Assembly: GCF_040730185.1 (NCBI RefSeq)
Contig: NZ_CP160402.1
Coordinates: forward strand, 7,006,001 to 7,070,000
Direction of reading: 5' to 3'
DNA length: 64,000 nucleotides
Source: Streptomyces sp. Je 1-332
GTDB lineage: Bacteria > Actinomycetota > Actinomycetes > Streptomycetales > Streptomycetaceae
Positions 53,022 to 61,317 of the stretch are shown here, in pieces. The stretch's first letter is position 1. Each line of letters starts with the position of its first letter. The position numbers were made by a program, and so were the translations under genes. The notes beneath the pieces were generated by a model. The model made no database searches, was not told the DNA's origin, and worked only from the letters and a program-made list of their open reading frames with translations.

Positions 53022-54833
53022 CTGTCGACCGCCATCCTGACCGGTCAGCCGGTCCCCGGGTCGCCGCTCGAAGGCGATCTGCGGTCCCTGGGGTTTGACG
53101 TCCGGGTCGCATCCGACGCTGCGGACACCGAAGCGCTGCTCGCCGCCGTCCCCGCCGGGCAGCGGGTCGCGGTCGTCGACGCGCGCTTCGTGGGCCACGT
53201 CCACGCGCTCCGCCTCGGCCTGACCGACCCGCGCTTCCCCGCGTCGGCCGTCCCCGGCGCCGTCACCGCGCAGCCCGAGGCCCGCGCCGACCTGACGCAC
53301 GCCCTGCGCGCCACCGTGGGCTCCGGCAACGGCGGCGGCTCCGCCGTGGTGGTCGAGGCGCTCGCGGACCACGTGGCCCAGGCGATCGAAGCCGGGGGCC
53401 GCGCGCTGCACCGCCCCGACCTCGGCACCCTCGTCGCCACCGTGCCCAGCGATCCGCAGACGCGGAACGAGGCACGCCAGGCCGTCGCCGCCGTGGACGA
53501 CGAAGCCGTACGCCTGCGCACCGCGGTCAAGTCGCGGGACGGCTTCTTCACGACGTACTGCATCTCCCCGTACTCGCGCTACATCGCCCGCTGGTGCGCG
53601 CGCCGGGGCCTCACCCCGAACCAGGTCACCACCGCCTCGCTGCTCGTCGCCCTGATCGCGGCGGGCTGCGCGGCCACCGGCACCCGCGGCGGCTTCGTCG
53701 CGGCCGGCCTCCTTCTGCTCTTCTCCTTCGTCCTGGACTGCACGGACGGGCAGCTCGCCCGCTACTCCCTGCAGTACTCGACGCTGGGCGCCTGGCTCGA
53801 CGCGACCTTCGACCGAGCCAAGGAGTACGCCTACTACGCGGGCCTCGCGCTCGGCGCGGCCCGCGGCGGCGACGACGTATGGGCGCTCGCGCTCGGCGCG
53901 ATGGTGCTGCAGACCTGCCGGCATGTCGTGGACTTCTCCTTCAACGAGGCGAACCACGACGCGACGGCCAACACCAGCCCCACCGCGGCCCTTTCGGACA
54001 AGCTCGACAGCGTCGGCTGGACGGTCTGGCTGCGCCGCATGATCGTGCTGCCGATCGGCGAGCGCTGGGCGCTGATCGCCGTGCTCACCGCGGTGACCAC
54101 CCCGCGCATCACGCTGATCGTGCTGCTCATCGGCTGCGGCCTCGCCGCCTGCTACACCACGGCGGGCCGCGTCCTGCGCTCGCTGACCCGCAGGGCGACC
54201 CGTACCGACCGTGCCGCCCAGGCACTCGCGGACCTCGCCGACACCGGACCGCTCGCCTCCGCCTTCGCGGCACTCGGGCTCCGTGGTCCCTCGCTGCCCG
54301 CGCCCGTCCTCGCCTTCGTCGGCGGGGCGGCCCTCGCCTGCGTGGCGGGACTCACGTCGTACGGCAGCCCGTGGGTCGTCGTCGCCGCGGTGATCTACGT
54401 CATTACTTCGGGACTCGCCGTCGCCCGCCCCCTCAAGGGCGCCCTCGACTGGCTCGTCCCGCCGTTCTTCCGCGCGGCCGAGTACGGGACGATCCTGCTG
54501 CTCGCCGCCAACGCGGACGTGAACGGCGCCTTGCCCGCGGCTTTCGGGCTCGTGTCCGCTGTCGCCTACCATCACTACGACACGGTGTACCGCATTCGCG
54601 GCGACGCAGGCGCGCCGCCGCACTGGCTGGTGCGGGCGATCGGCGGGCATGAGGGCAGGACGCTGGTCGTCGCTCTCGCCGCCGCTCTGCTCACCGACAC
54701 AGATTTCACCGTCGCGCTCACGGCTCTCGCCGTGGCCGTGGCACTCGTGGTGCTCGTCGAGAGCATCCGCTACTGGGTGACCGCTCACAAGCGCGGAGCA
54801 CCCGCCGTACACGATGAAGGAGAACCCGCATGA
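53022..54833 (+). CDS. Large CDP-alcohol phosphotransferase-domain protein (DUF5941-like), CTG start
   Basis: 603 aa. The C-terminal two thirds is membrane-embedded and contains a complete CDP-alcohol phosphotransferase motif: D239-x2-D242-G-x2-A-R-x8-G256-x3-D260-x3-D264 (DCTDGQLAR...). The first 170 residues form a soluble alpha/beta domain with TAILTGQPVPG at the start. No ATG, GTG or TTG exists in frame until 53190, yet coding signal begins at 53022, where CTG follows AAGGAG by nine bases; a nearby GTG is out of frame. It would transfer a phospho-alcohol from CDP to an acceptor in the membrane. The stop overlaps the next ATG (ATGA). Confidence 0.82.
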   Translation: MSTAILTGQPVPGSPLEGDLRSLGFDVRVASDAADTEALLAAVPAGQRVAVVDARFVGHVHALRLGLTDPRFPASAVPGAVTAQPEARADLTHALRATVGSGNGGGSAVVVEALADHVAQAIEAGGRALHRPDLGTLVATVPSDPQTRNEARQAVAAVDDEAVRLRTAVKSRDGFFTTYCISPYSRYIARWCARRGLTPNQVTTASLLVALIAAGCAATGTRGGFVAAGLLLLFSFVLDCTDGQLARYSLQYSTLGAWLDATFDRAKEYAYYAGLALGAARGGDDVWALALGAMVLQTCRHVVDFSFNEANHDATANTSPTAALSDKLDSVGWTVWLRRMIVLPIGERWALIAVLTAVTTPRITLIVLLIGCGLAACYTTAGRVLRSLTRRATRTDRAAQALADLADTGPLASAFAALGLRGPSLPAPVLAFVGGAALACVAGLTSYGSPWVVVAAVIYVITSGLAVARPLKGALDWLVPPFFRAAEYGTILLLAANADVNGALPAAFGLVSAVAYHHYDTVYRIRGDAGAPPHWLVRAIGGHEGRTLVVALAAALLTDTDFTVALTALAVAVALVVLVESIRYWVTAHKRGAPAVHDEGEPA

Positions 54834-55567
54834 TCGGCCTCGTGCTGGCGGCCGGCGCCGGACGGCGTCTTCGCCCCTACACCGACACGCTTCCCAAGGC
54901 CCTGGTGCCGGTCGACGGTGACACCACCATCCTCGACCTGACCCTCGGCAACTTCGCGGAGATCGGTCTGACCGAGGTCGCGATCATCGTCGGCTACAAG
55001 AAGGAGGCGGTCTACGACCGCAAGGCGGCGCTCGAGGAGAAGTACGGCCTCAAGCTCACGCTGATCGACAACGACAAGGCCGAGGAGTGGAACAACGCCT
55101 ACTCCCTCTGGTGCGGTCGTGACGCGATCAAGCACACGGTGATCCTCGCCAACGGCGACACCGTGCACCCCGTCTCCGTCGAGAAGACGCTGCTCGCCGC
55201 CCGCGGCGACGGCAAGAAGATCATCCTCGCGCTCGACACGGTGAAGAACCTCGCCGACGAGGAGATGAAGGTCATCGTGGACCCCGAGAAGGGCGTCCAG
55301 AAGATCACCAAGCTGATGGACCCGGCGTCCGCCACCGGTGAGTACATCGGTGTCACGCTCATCGAGGGCGACGCGGCCGACCAGCTGGCCGACGCCCTGA
55401 AGACCACCTTCGAGCGCGACCCCGACCTCTACTACGAGGACGGCTACCAGGAGCTCGTCAACCGCGGCTTCAAGATCGACGTGGAGCCGATCGGCGACGT
55501 CAAGTGGGTCGAGATCGACAACCACGACGACCTCGCCAAGGGCCGGGAGATCGCGTGCCAGTACTGA
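54830..55567 (+). CDS. LicC-like nucleotidyltransferase (probable cytidylyltransferase)
   Basis: 245 aa. The N-terminal signature GLVLAAGAGRRLRPYT...PKAL (GxGxR-x-PK) is that of sugar-phosphate/choline-phosphate nucleotidyltransferases. NNAYSLWCG near residue 88 and ILANGDTVH near 106 (metal-binding Asp) resemble LicC phosphocholine cytidylyltransferase and inositol-phosphate cytidylyltransferases. Beside two CDP-alcohol phosphotransferases it most likely makes a CDP-activated alcohol. The start overlaps the previous stop (ATGA) and the next gene overlaps its end by 13 bp. Confidence 0.87.
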   Translation: MIGLVLAAGAGRRLRPYTDTLPKALVPVDGDTTILDLTLGNFAEIGLTEVAIIVGYKKEAVYDRKAALEEKYGLKLTLIDNDKAEEWNNAYSLWCGRDAIKHTVILANGDTVHPVSVEKTLLAARGDGKKIILALDTVKNLADEEMKVIVDPEKGVQKITKLMDPASATGEYIGVTLIEGDAADQLADALKTTFERDPDLYYEDGYQELVNRGFKIDVEPIGDVKWVEIDNHDDLAKGREIACQY

Positions 55568-56619
55568 CGAGGCTCATCCCCTCGCCGGTCGTCGTGGACA
55601 TCCGGCCGGGGGCGCTCAACGACCTGGCCGGTGTCCTCGCGGACCAGCGGATCTGCTCGTCAACCGGCAAGCTCGCCATCGCGATCAGCGGCGGCTCCGG
55701 CGCGGTGCTGCGCCAGCGGCTCGAACCGTCGCTGCCCACCGCCGAGTGGTTCGAGGTCGGCGGCGGCACGCTCGATGACGCCATCAAGCTCGCCGACGCC
55801 ATCAAGAAGGGCCGCTACGACGCGGTCGTCGGCCTCGGCGGCGGCAAGATCATCGACTGCGCCAAGTTCGCCGCCGCTCGCGTCGGCGCGCCGCTGGTCG
55901 CCGTAGCGACGAACCTGTCGCACGACGGCCTGTGCTCGCCGGTCGCCACGCTCGACAACGACGCGGGCCGCGGCTCGTACGGAGTGCCGAACCCCATCGC
56001 GGTCGTCATCGACCTCGACGTGATCCGTGAGGCCCCCGTACGGTTCGTGCGCTCCGGCATCGGCGACGCCCTGTCCAACATCTCCGCGATCGCGGACTGG
56101 GAGCTCGCCGCCCGCGAGCGCGGCGAGGACATCGACGGCCTCGCGGCCGCGATGGCGCGCCAGGCCGGTGAGGCCGTCCTGCGCCACCCCGGTGGCGTCG
56201 GCGACGACGGCTTCCTTCAGGTCCTCGCCGAGGGTCTGGTCCTCACCGGCATCGCGATGTCCGTGTCGGGTGACTCCCGTCCGGCGTCCGGCGCCTGCCA
56301 CGAGATCAACCACGCCTTCGACCTCCTCTTCCCCAAGCGCGCAGCCAGCCACGGCGAGCAGTGCGGCCTGGGCGCGGCCTTCGCGATGTTCCTGCGCGGG
56401 GCACGCGAGGAGTCGCTGTACATGGTGGAGGTGCTGCGCAGGCACGGCCTCCCCGTGACGCCGGAGGAGATCGGCTTCACCGTGGACGAGTTCGTCCAGG
56501 TCGTGGAGTACGCCCCGCAGACGCGCCCCGGGCGCTACACGATCCTCGAGCACCTCAATCTGAATTCCGACCAGATCAAGGACGCATACGCCGACTATGC
56601 CAAGGCCATCGGTAGCTGA
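55555..56619 (+). CDS. sn-Glycerol-1-phosphate dehydrogenase-like protein
   Basis: 354 aa, iron-containing-alcohol-dehydrogenase superfamily, but with the features of archaeal G1P dehydrogenase (EgsA) and bacterial AraM: GLGGGKIIDCAKFAA at 91-105, LSHDGLCSP near 121 (ligand D124), GIGDALSNISAIADW near 165, SRPASGACHEINHAFD near 242 (H249) and HGEQCGLG (H266), then GRYTIL. These give a complete Asp/His/His zinc site. It should reduce dihydroxyacetone phosphate to sn-glycerol-1-phosphate, or act on a related polyol phosphate. GTG 55555 follows GGGAG. It lies between the cytidylyltransferase and a CDP-alcohol transferase gene. Confidence 0.85.
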   Translation: MPVLTRLIPSPVVVDIRPGALNDLAGVLADQRICSSTGKLAIAISGGSGAVLRQRLEPSLPTAEWFEVGGGTLDDAIKLADAIKKGRYDAVVGLGGGKIIDCAKFAAARVGAPLVAVATNLSHDGLCSPVATLDNDAGRGSYGVPNPIAVVIDLDVIREAPVRFVRSGIGDALSNISAIADWELAARERGEDIDGLAAAMARQAGEAVLRHPGGVGDDGFLQVLAEGLVLTGIAMSVSGDSRPASGACHEINHAFDLLFPKRAASHGEQCGLGAAFAMFLRGAREESLYMVEVLRRHGLPVTPEEIGFTVDEFVQVVEYAPQTRPGRYTILEHLNLNSDQIKDAYADYAKAIGS

Positions 56620-57376
56620 ACTCCGCCCCGTCGTTCACCCCGCAGGGGTGAAGGACCGGCGCAGCGGTGAGCACTGGGCGGGACGCCTGTACATGCGAGA
56701 GATTTCGCTGCGCTGCGACCGCTACCTGGTGAACACCAGGATCACGCCCAACCAGCTCACGTATCTGATGACCGTGGCCGGTGCCCTGGCCGCCCCGGCG
56801 CTTCTGGTGCCGGGGATCACGGGCGCCGTGCTCGGCGTGATCATGGTCCAGCTGTATCTCCTGCTCGACTGCGTCGACGGCGAGATCGCCCGCTGGCGCA
56901 AGCAGTACTCCATGGCCGGGGTCTACCTGGACCGCGTCGCCGCCTACCTGTGCGACGCCGCGGTCCTCGTCGGCTTCGGCCTGCGCGCCGCCGACCTGTG
57001 GGGTTCGGGCCGTATCGACTGGCTGTGGGCCTTCCTCGGCACGCTCGCCGCGCTCGGCGCCATCCTGATCAAGGCGGAGACCGACCTCGTCGGTGTCGCC
57101 CGCCACCAGCAGGGCCTCGCGCCGGTCAAGGAGTCGGCCTCCGAGCCGCGCTCCTCCGGCATGGCCCTGGCGCGCAGGGCCGCCGGAGCCCTCAAGTTCC
57201 ACCGGCTCGTGCTCGGCATCGAGGCGTCCCTGCTGATCCTGGTCCTCGCGATCGTGGACTCGGTCCGGGGCGACCTGCTCTTCTCGCGCATCGGTGTCGC
57301 CGTCCTGGCCGGCATCGCGATGCTCCAGACCCTGCTGCACCTCGTGTCCATCCTCGCCTCCAGCAGGCTCAAGTGA
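56597..57376 (+). CDS. CDP-alcohol phosphotransferase-like membrane protein with altered motif
   Basis: 259 aa with about six hydrophobic segments. The family motif is D91-x2-D94-G-x2-A98-R99-x8-G108-x3-D112-x3-A116: the last Asp, usually the catalytic base, is Ala. The DNA reads clearly, so this is not a frame problem. It may be inactive, use the Asp at 120 (YLCD), or work as a partner of the complete transferase upstream. The ATG overlaps the previous gene by 23 bp; the stop overlaps the next GTG (GTGA). Confidence 0.85.
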   Translation: MPRPSVAELRPVVHPAGVKDRRSGEHWAGRLYMREISLRCDRYLVNTRITPNQLTYLMTVAGALAAPALLVPGITGAVLGVIMVQLYLLLDCVDGEIARWRKQYSMAGVYLDRVAAYLCDAAVLVGFGLRAADLWGSGRIDWLWAFLGTLAALGAILIKAETDLVGVARHQQGLAPVKESASEPRSSGMALARRAAGALKFHRLVLGIEASLLILVLAIVDSVRGDLLFSRIGVAVLAGIAMLQTLLHLVSILASSRLK

Positions 57377-58269
57377 GTGCGGCGGGGAGCCGGCCCCTGA
57401 AGGTCGGCGCGGTCATCATCACCATGGGCAACCGGCCGCAGGAGCTGCGCGCCCTGCTCGACTCGGTCGCCAAGCAGGACGGCGACCCGGTCGAGGTGGT
57501 GGTCGTCGGCAACGGCGCCCCCGTGCCCGAGGTCCCCGATGGCGTACGCACCGTCGAGCTGCCGGAGAACCTCGGCATCCCCGGCGGTCGCAACGTCGGC
57601 ATCGAGGCCTTCGGCCCCGGCGGCACCGACGTCGACGTCCTTCTCTTCCTCGACGACGACGGCCTCCTGGCCAACACGGACACGGCCCAGCTGTGCCGCG
57701 AGGCCTTCGCCGCCGACCCCGAGCTCGGCATCATCAGCTTCCGCATCGCCGACCCGGACACGGGGGAGACCCAGCGCCGCCACGTGCCGCGCCTGCGGGC
57801 ATCCGACCCGATGCACTCCTCCCGCGTGACCACCTTCCTCGGCGGCGCCAACGCCGTGCGTACGCAGGTCCTGGCGGAGGTCGGCGGGCTTCCCGACGAG
57901 TTCTTCTACGCCCACGAGGAGACCGACCTCGCCTGGCGTGCCCTGAACGCCGGCTGGATGATCGACTACCGCGCCGACATGGTGCTCTTCCACCCCACGA
58001 CCGCCCCCTCGCGGCACGCGGTCTACCACCGGATGGTCGCCCGCAACCGCGTCTGGCTCGCCCGCCGCAACCTGCCGGCGCTCCTGGTCCCGGTCTACCT
58101 TGGTGTGTGGATGCTCCTGACCCTGGCCAGGAAGCCCTCGGGCCCCGCGCTCAAGGCCTGGTTCGGTGGCTTCAAGGAGGGCTGGACGACGCCCTGCGGA
58201 CCTCGTAAGCCGATGAGGTGGCGTACGGTGTGGCGCCTGACCCGACTGGGCCGACCTCCTGTCATCTGA
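57373..58269 (+). CDS. Family 2 glycosyltransferase
   Basis: 298 aa GT-A enzyme. VGAVIITMGNRPQEL at the N-terminus, PENLGIPGGRNVGIEA near 70 and the metal-binding FLDDDGLL near 92 are GT2 hallmarks; the ED-type region is FFYAHEETDLAWR near 178. Rhamnosyl/galactosyl transferases for actinobacterial arabinogalactan and teichoic-like polymers belong to this branch. It is coupled to the preceding gene by GTGA. It should add a sugar to the polymer handled by its neighbours; the donor may be a UDP-sugar made with the divergent GalE. Confidence 0.9.
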   Translation: MSAAGSRPLKVGAVIITMGNRPQELRALLDSVAKQDGDPVEVVVVGNGAPVPEVPDGVRTVELPENLGIPGGRNVGIEAFGPGGTDVDVLLFLDDDGLLANTDTAQLCREAFAADPELGIISFRIADPDTGETQRRHVPRLRASDPMHSSRVTTFLGGANAVRTQVLAEVGGLPDEFFYAHEETDLAWRALNAGWMIDYRADMVLFHPTTAPSRHAVYHRMVARNRVWLARRNLPALLVPVYLGVWMLLTLARKPSGPALKAWFGGFKEGWTTPCGPRKPMRWRTVWRLTRLGRPPVI

Positions 58270-58364
58270 CAAGCTCGGGTCTGAGAACATCTGGGCCATA
58301 CCCCGGTCCCTGGCCCACGCCTACGCCCGACCGGCTGCGCATCTGAAGACGAAAGTTTCCACTC

Positions 58365-59303
58365 GTGAGTGAGACAACGCATGACGGCGGGGTCGCGGTG
58401 ACCGCGCCTCCGTCGCCCGATGACGGGCTCTCCCGGGCCGATCTCGCCGCCAAGTACGGTCTGACCGTCAGTGGCGCACGGCCCGGACTTTTCGAGTACG
58501 TCAACCAGCTCTGGGGACGGCGCCACTTCATCCTCGCCTTCTCCCAGGCGAAGCTGACCGCCCAGTACAGCCAGGCCAAGCTCGGCCAGCTGTGGCAGGT
58601 GGCGACGCCGCTCCTCAACGCCGCGGTCTACTTCTTCATCTTCGGACTGCTGCTCGGCGCCAGGGACGGCATCCCGCACCACATCTACGTGCCGTTCCTG
58701 GTCACCGGTGTCTTCGTCTTCACGTTCACGCAGAGCTCGGTCATGGCGGGCGTGCGGGCGATCTCCGGCAACCTCGGCCTGGTCAGGGCCCTGCACTTCC
58801 CACGGGCCTCGCTGCCGATCTCCTTCGCGCTCCAGCAGCTCCAGCAGCTGCTGTTCTCGATGATCGTGCTGGTCATCATCATGTGTGCGTTCGGGATCTT
58901 CCCCGCCCTGTCCTGGTTCCTGGTCCTGCCCGCGCTGCTTCTGCAGTTCGTCTTCAACATGGGCCTGGCGCTGATCTTCGCCCGGATGGGCAGCAAGACG
59001 CCCGACCTGGCGCAGCTGATGCCGTTCGTGATGCGGACCTGGATGTACGCATCGGGCGTGATGTTCAGCATCCCGGCCATGCTCGCGACCAAGGAGAGCG
59101 TGCCCAGCTGGATCGGGGACGTGCTCCAGTGGAACCCGGCCGCGGTCTACATGGACCTGATCCGCTTCGCCATGATCGACGACTACGGCAAGGAGTACCT
59201 GCCGGAGCACGTGTGGTACATCGCCGGCGGCTGGGCGGTCCTGTTCGGCGTGGTCGGCTTCGTGTACTTCTGGAAGGCTGAGGAGCGTTACGGCCGTGGC
59301 TGA
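58365..59303 (+). CDS. ABC-2 type permease of a polysaccharide/teichoic acid exporter
   Basis: 312 aa with six membrane segments after a 45-residue cytoplasmic start. FSQAKLTAQYSQAKLGQLWQ near 64 and the following hydrophobic helix, NLGLVRALHFPRASLP near 138, and WNPAAVYMDLIRF near 256 match TagG/Wzm permeases. The GTG at 58365 has no strong ribosome site. The ATPase gene overlaps its end by 8 bp. It would move the lipid-linked polymer out across the membrane. 95 bp separate it from the glycosyltransferase gene, enough for an internal promoter. Confidence 0.9.
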   Translation: MSETTHDGGVAVTAPPSPDDGLSRADLAAKYGLTVSGARPGLFEYVNQLWGRRHFILAFSQAKLTAQYSQAKLGQLWQVATPLLNAAVYFFIFGLLLGARDGIPHHIYVPFLVTGVFVFTFTQSSVMAGVRAISGNLGLVRALHFPRASLPISFALQQLQQLLFSMIVLVIIMCAFGIFPALSWFLVLPALLLQFVFNMGLALIFARMGSKTPDLAQLMPFVMRTWMYASGVMFSIPAMLATKESVPSWIGDVLQWNPAAVYMDLIRFAMIDDYGKEYLPEHVWYIAGGWAVLFGVVGFVYFWKAEERYGRG

Positions 59304-60084
59304 CGAAGACAAGAGCGTCGACAAGACGCACATCCCCACCGTCATCGCCGACGACCTGCACATCGTCTACCGCGTGAACGGCGCGAAGACGGGCAAGGGC
59401 AGCGCCACCTCCGCGCTGAGCCGCATCCTCAAGCGCGGCGAGGAGCGGGGCGTGCGCAAGGTGCACGCCGTGCGCGGCGTCAGCTTCACCTCCTACCGCG
59501 GCGAGGCCATCGGCCTGATCGGCTCGAACGGCTCCGGCAAGTCGACCCTGCTCCGTGCCATCGCGGGCCTGCTGCCCGCCGAGAAGGGCAAGGTCTACAC
59601 CGACGGCCAGCCCTCGCTGCTCGGCGTCAACGCGGCCCTGATGAACGACCTGACGGGCGAGCGCAACGTCATACTCGGCGGGCTCGCGATGGGCATGACG
59701 CGCGAGCAGATCAGGGACCGCTACCAGGACATCGTCGACTTCTCGGGCATCAACGAGAAGGGTGACTTCATCACCCTGCCGATGCGCACGTACTCCTCCG
59801 GCATGGCCGCCCGCCTGCGTTTCTCCATCGCGGCCGCCAAGGACCACGACGTACTGATGATCGACGAGGCGCTCGCGACGGGCGACCGGAAGTTCCAGAA
59901 GCGCTCCGAGGCCCGCATCCGCGAGCTCCGCAAGGAGGCCGGCACGGTCTTCCTCGTCAGTCACAACAACAAGTCCATCCGTGACACCTGTGACCGCGTC
60001 CTGTGGCTGGAACGCGGTGAGCTGCGCATGGACGGGCCGACCGACGAGGTCATCAAGGAGTACGAGAAGTTCACGGGCAAATAG
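59296..60084 (+). CDS. ABC ATPase of the polysaccharide/teichoic acid exporter
   Basis: 262 aa. Walker A GSNGSGKST at 76-84, signature YSSGMAARLRF near 169, Walker B VLMIDEALATGD near 191, H-loop LVSHN near 219. The LGVNAALMNDLTGERN phrase is typical of TagH/Wzt proteins. It ends shortly after the ATPase domain, without the C-terminal carbohydrate-binding module of some Wzt proteins, so substrate recognition probably lies elsewhere. It is last in the series, followed by a strong terminator. Confidence 0.92.
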   Translation: MADEDKSVDKTHIPTVIADDLHIVYRVNGAKTGKGSATSALSRILKRGEERGVRKVHAVRGVSFTSYRGEAIGLIGSNGSGKSTLLRAIAGLLPAEKGKVYTDGQPSLLGVNAALMNDLTGERNVILGGLAMGMTREQIRDRYQDIVDFSGINEKGDFITLPMRTYSSGMAARLRFSIAAAKDHDVLMIDEALATGDRKFQKRSEARIRELRKEAGTVFLVSHNNKSIRDTCDRVLWLERGELRMDGPTDEVIKEYEKFTGK

Positions 60085-60108
60085 CCCACCGCGTACACCC
60101 GAATGGGC

Positions 60109-60143
60109 CAGGGCCCCGCCGGAGTCAACCCGGCGGGGCCCTG
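60109..60143 (+). terminator. Terminator of the surface-polymer series
   Basis: CAGGGCCCCGCCGG-7 nt-CCGGCGGGGCCCTG: perfect 14-bp arms, 25 bp after the exporter ATPase stop. Confidence 0.85.
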
Positions 60144-60202
60144 CCGCGTCCTGTGTGTTCGGCAGCCCCTTTGGTCGCCTCAAGTCCCTTGGGCGCAGGG
60201 AA

Positions 60203-60216
60203 GATTGACGTCAATC
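60203..60216. promoter_or_regulatory. Perfect palindrome upstream of hpnC
   Basis: GATTGACGTCAATC, 14 bp perfect, contains TGACGTCA and a TTGACG that could serve as a -35. It lies 205 bp before hpnC. The rest of the 60144-60420 gap holds a TAGGAT -10 candidate (60376-60381) and no gene. Confidence 0.5.
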
Positions 60217-60420
60217 GGTGTGTTGTTGTGATGCGCGGAACACCCCGACGGCGCATGCCGCGTTGTACAACGTAAGCTGTACCGGTGCTGATTCGCGGCA
60301 AGTGGGGCGATATCGCGCGGCGCCCCGGCTCATGGCACGGTCCGCCTCGCGGCGGGCCGGGCGGCGTGTCCGAAATAGGATGTATTGGGTCGGCAGTGTA
60401 GAACGGGAGATGTGACGGCA

Positions 60421-61317
60421 ATGGCTACGGATGATCTCCAGCTGCGCGACGCATCCGCCGTCCTCGCGAAGGCCGCGGACGAGAACTTCCCCGTGGCGCC
60501 CTTCTTCCTGCCCCGCGCCTGGCGCGACGACCTCATGGCCGTGTACGGCTACGCCCGCCTCGTCGACGACATCGGCGACGGCGACCTGGCCCCCGGCGGC
60601 GCCGACGCCCGGTACCTCGGCGTGGACCCCGAGGCCGCCGATGACCGGCTCGCTCTCCTGGACGCTTTCGAGGCCGACCTGCACCGGGTCTTCGACTCCA
60701 CGCCGCGGCACCCGCTGATGCGCGCCCTCCAGCCCACTGTGCGGCGCTGCCGCCTCACCCCCGACCCTTTCCTCGGCCTCATCGAGGCCAACCGCCAGGA
60801 CCAGCTCGTCGCACGCTACGAGACGTACGACGACCTTCTGGCCTACTGCGAGCTGTCCGCCAATCCGGTGGGCCGCCTCGTCCTCGGCATCACCGGCACC
60901 GCGACGCCGGAGCGGATCCGCCGCTCGGACGCGGTGTGCACCGGCCTCCAGATCGTGGAGCATCTGCAGGACGTCGCCGAGGACCTGGGACAGGGCCGCA
61001 TCTACCTCCCTGCCGAGGACATGAAGCGATTCCATGTCCAGGAGCGGGATCTGACCGCACCGACAGCAGGCGCGTCGGTGCGCGCACTGGTTGCATATGA
61101 AGCAGAACGCGCCCGCTGCCTCCTGAATGAAGGCACCCCCCTGGTGGGTAGCGTCCACGGCAGGCTGAAGGTGCTGCTTGCAGGTTTCGTGGCTGGGGGG
61201 AGGGCGGCGGTCTCCGCGATCGCCGCCGCCGGATACGACGTACTTCCTGGACCGCCGAAACCCACCAAACCGCGTTTGCTGCGCGAGGTGGGGGCGGTTC
61301 TGCGAGGAGAGGGGTGA
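60421..61317 (+). CDS. hpnC: Squalene synthase HpnC
   Basis: 298 aa trans-isoprenyl diphosphate synthase-like protein. Aspartate-rich motifs are YARLVDDIGDGD near residue 45 and LQIVEHLQDVAEDLGQGR near 180; PVAPFFLPRAWRDDL opens the domain. In the HpnCDE route HpnC hydrolyses presqualene diphosphate to hydroxysqualene. Overlaps hpnD by GTGA. The ATG at 60421 is preceded by GGGAG at a rather long distance. First gene of the hopanoid squalene operon. Confidence 0.92.
   Translation: MATDDLQLRDASAVLAKAADENFPVAPFFLPRAWRDDLMAVYGYARLVDDIGDGDLAPGGADARYLGVDPEAADDRLALLDAFEADLHRVFDSTPRHPLMRALQPTVRRCRLTPDPFLGLIEANRQDQLVARYETYDDLLAYCELSANPVGRLVLGITGTATPERIRRSDAVCTGLQIVEHLQDVAEDLGQGRIYLPAEDMKRFHVQERDLTAPTAGASVRALVAYEAERARCLLNEGTPLVGSVHGRLKVLLAGFVAGGRAAVSAIAAAGYDVLPGPPKPTKPRLLREVGAVLRGEG

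Noticed and set aside
52971..54812. A 613-codon minus-strand frame opposite the CDP-alcohol phosphotransferase gene
   Set aside because: The plus strand carries the complete catalytic motif and membrane segments, whereas this frame is low-complexity Gly/Ala/Arg/Asp sequence.
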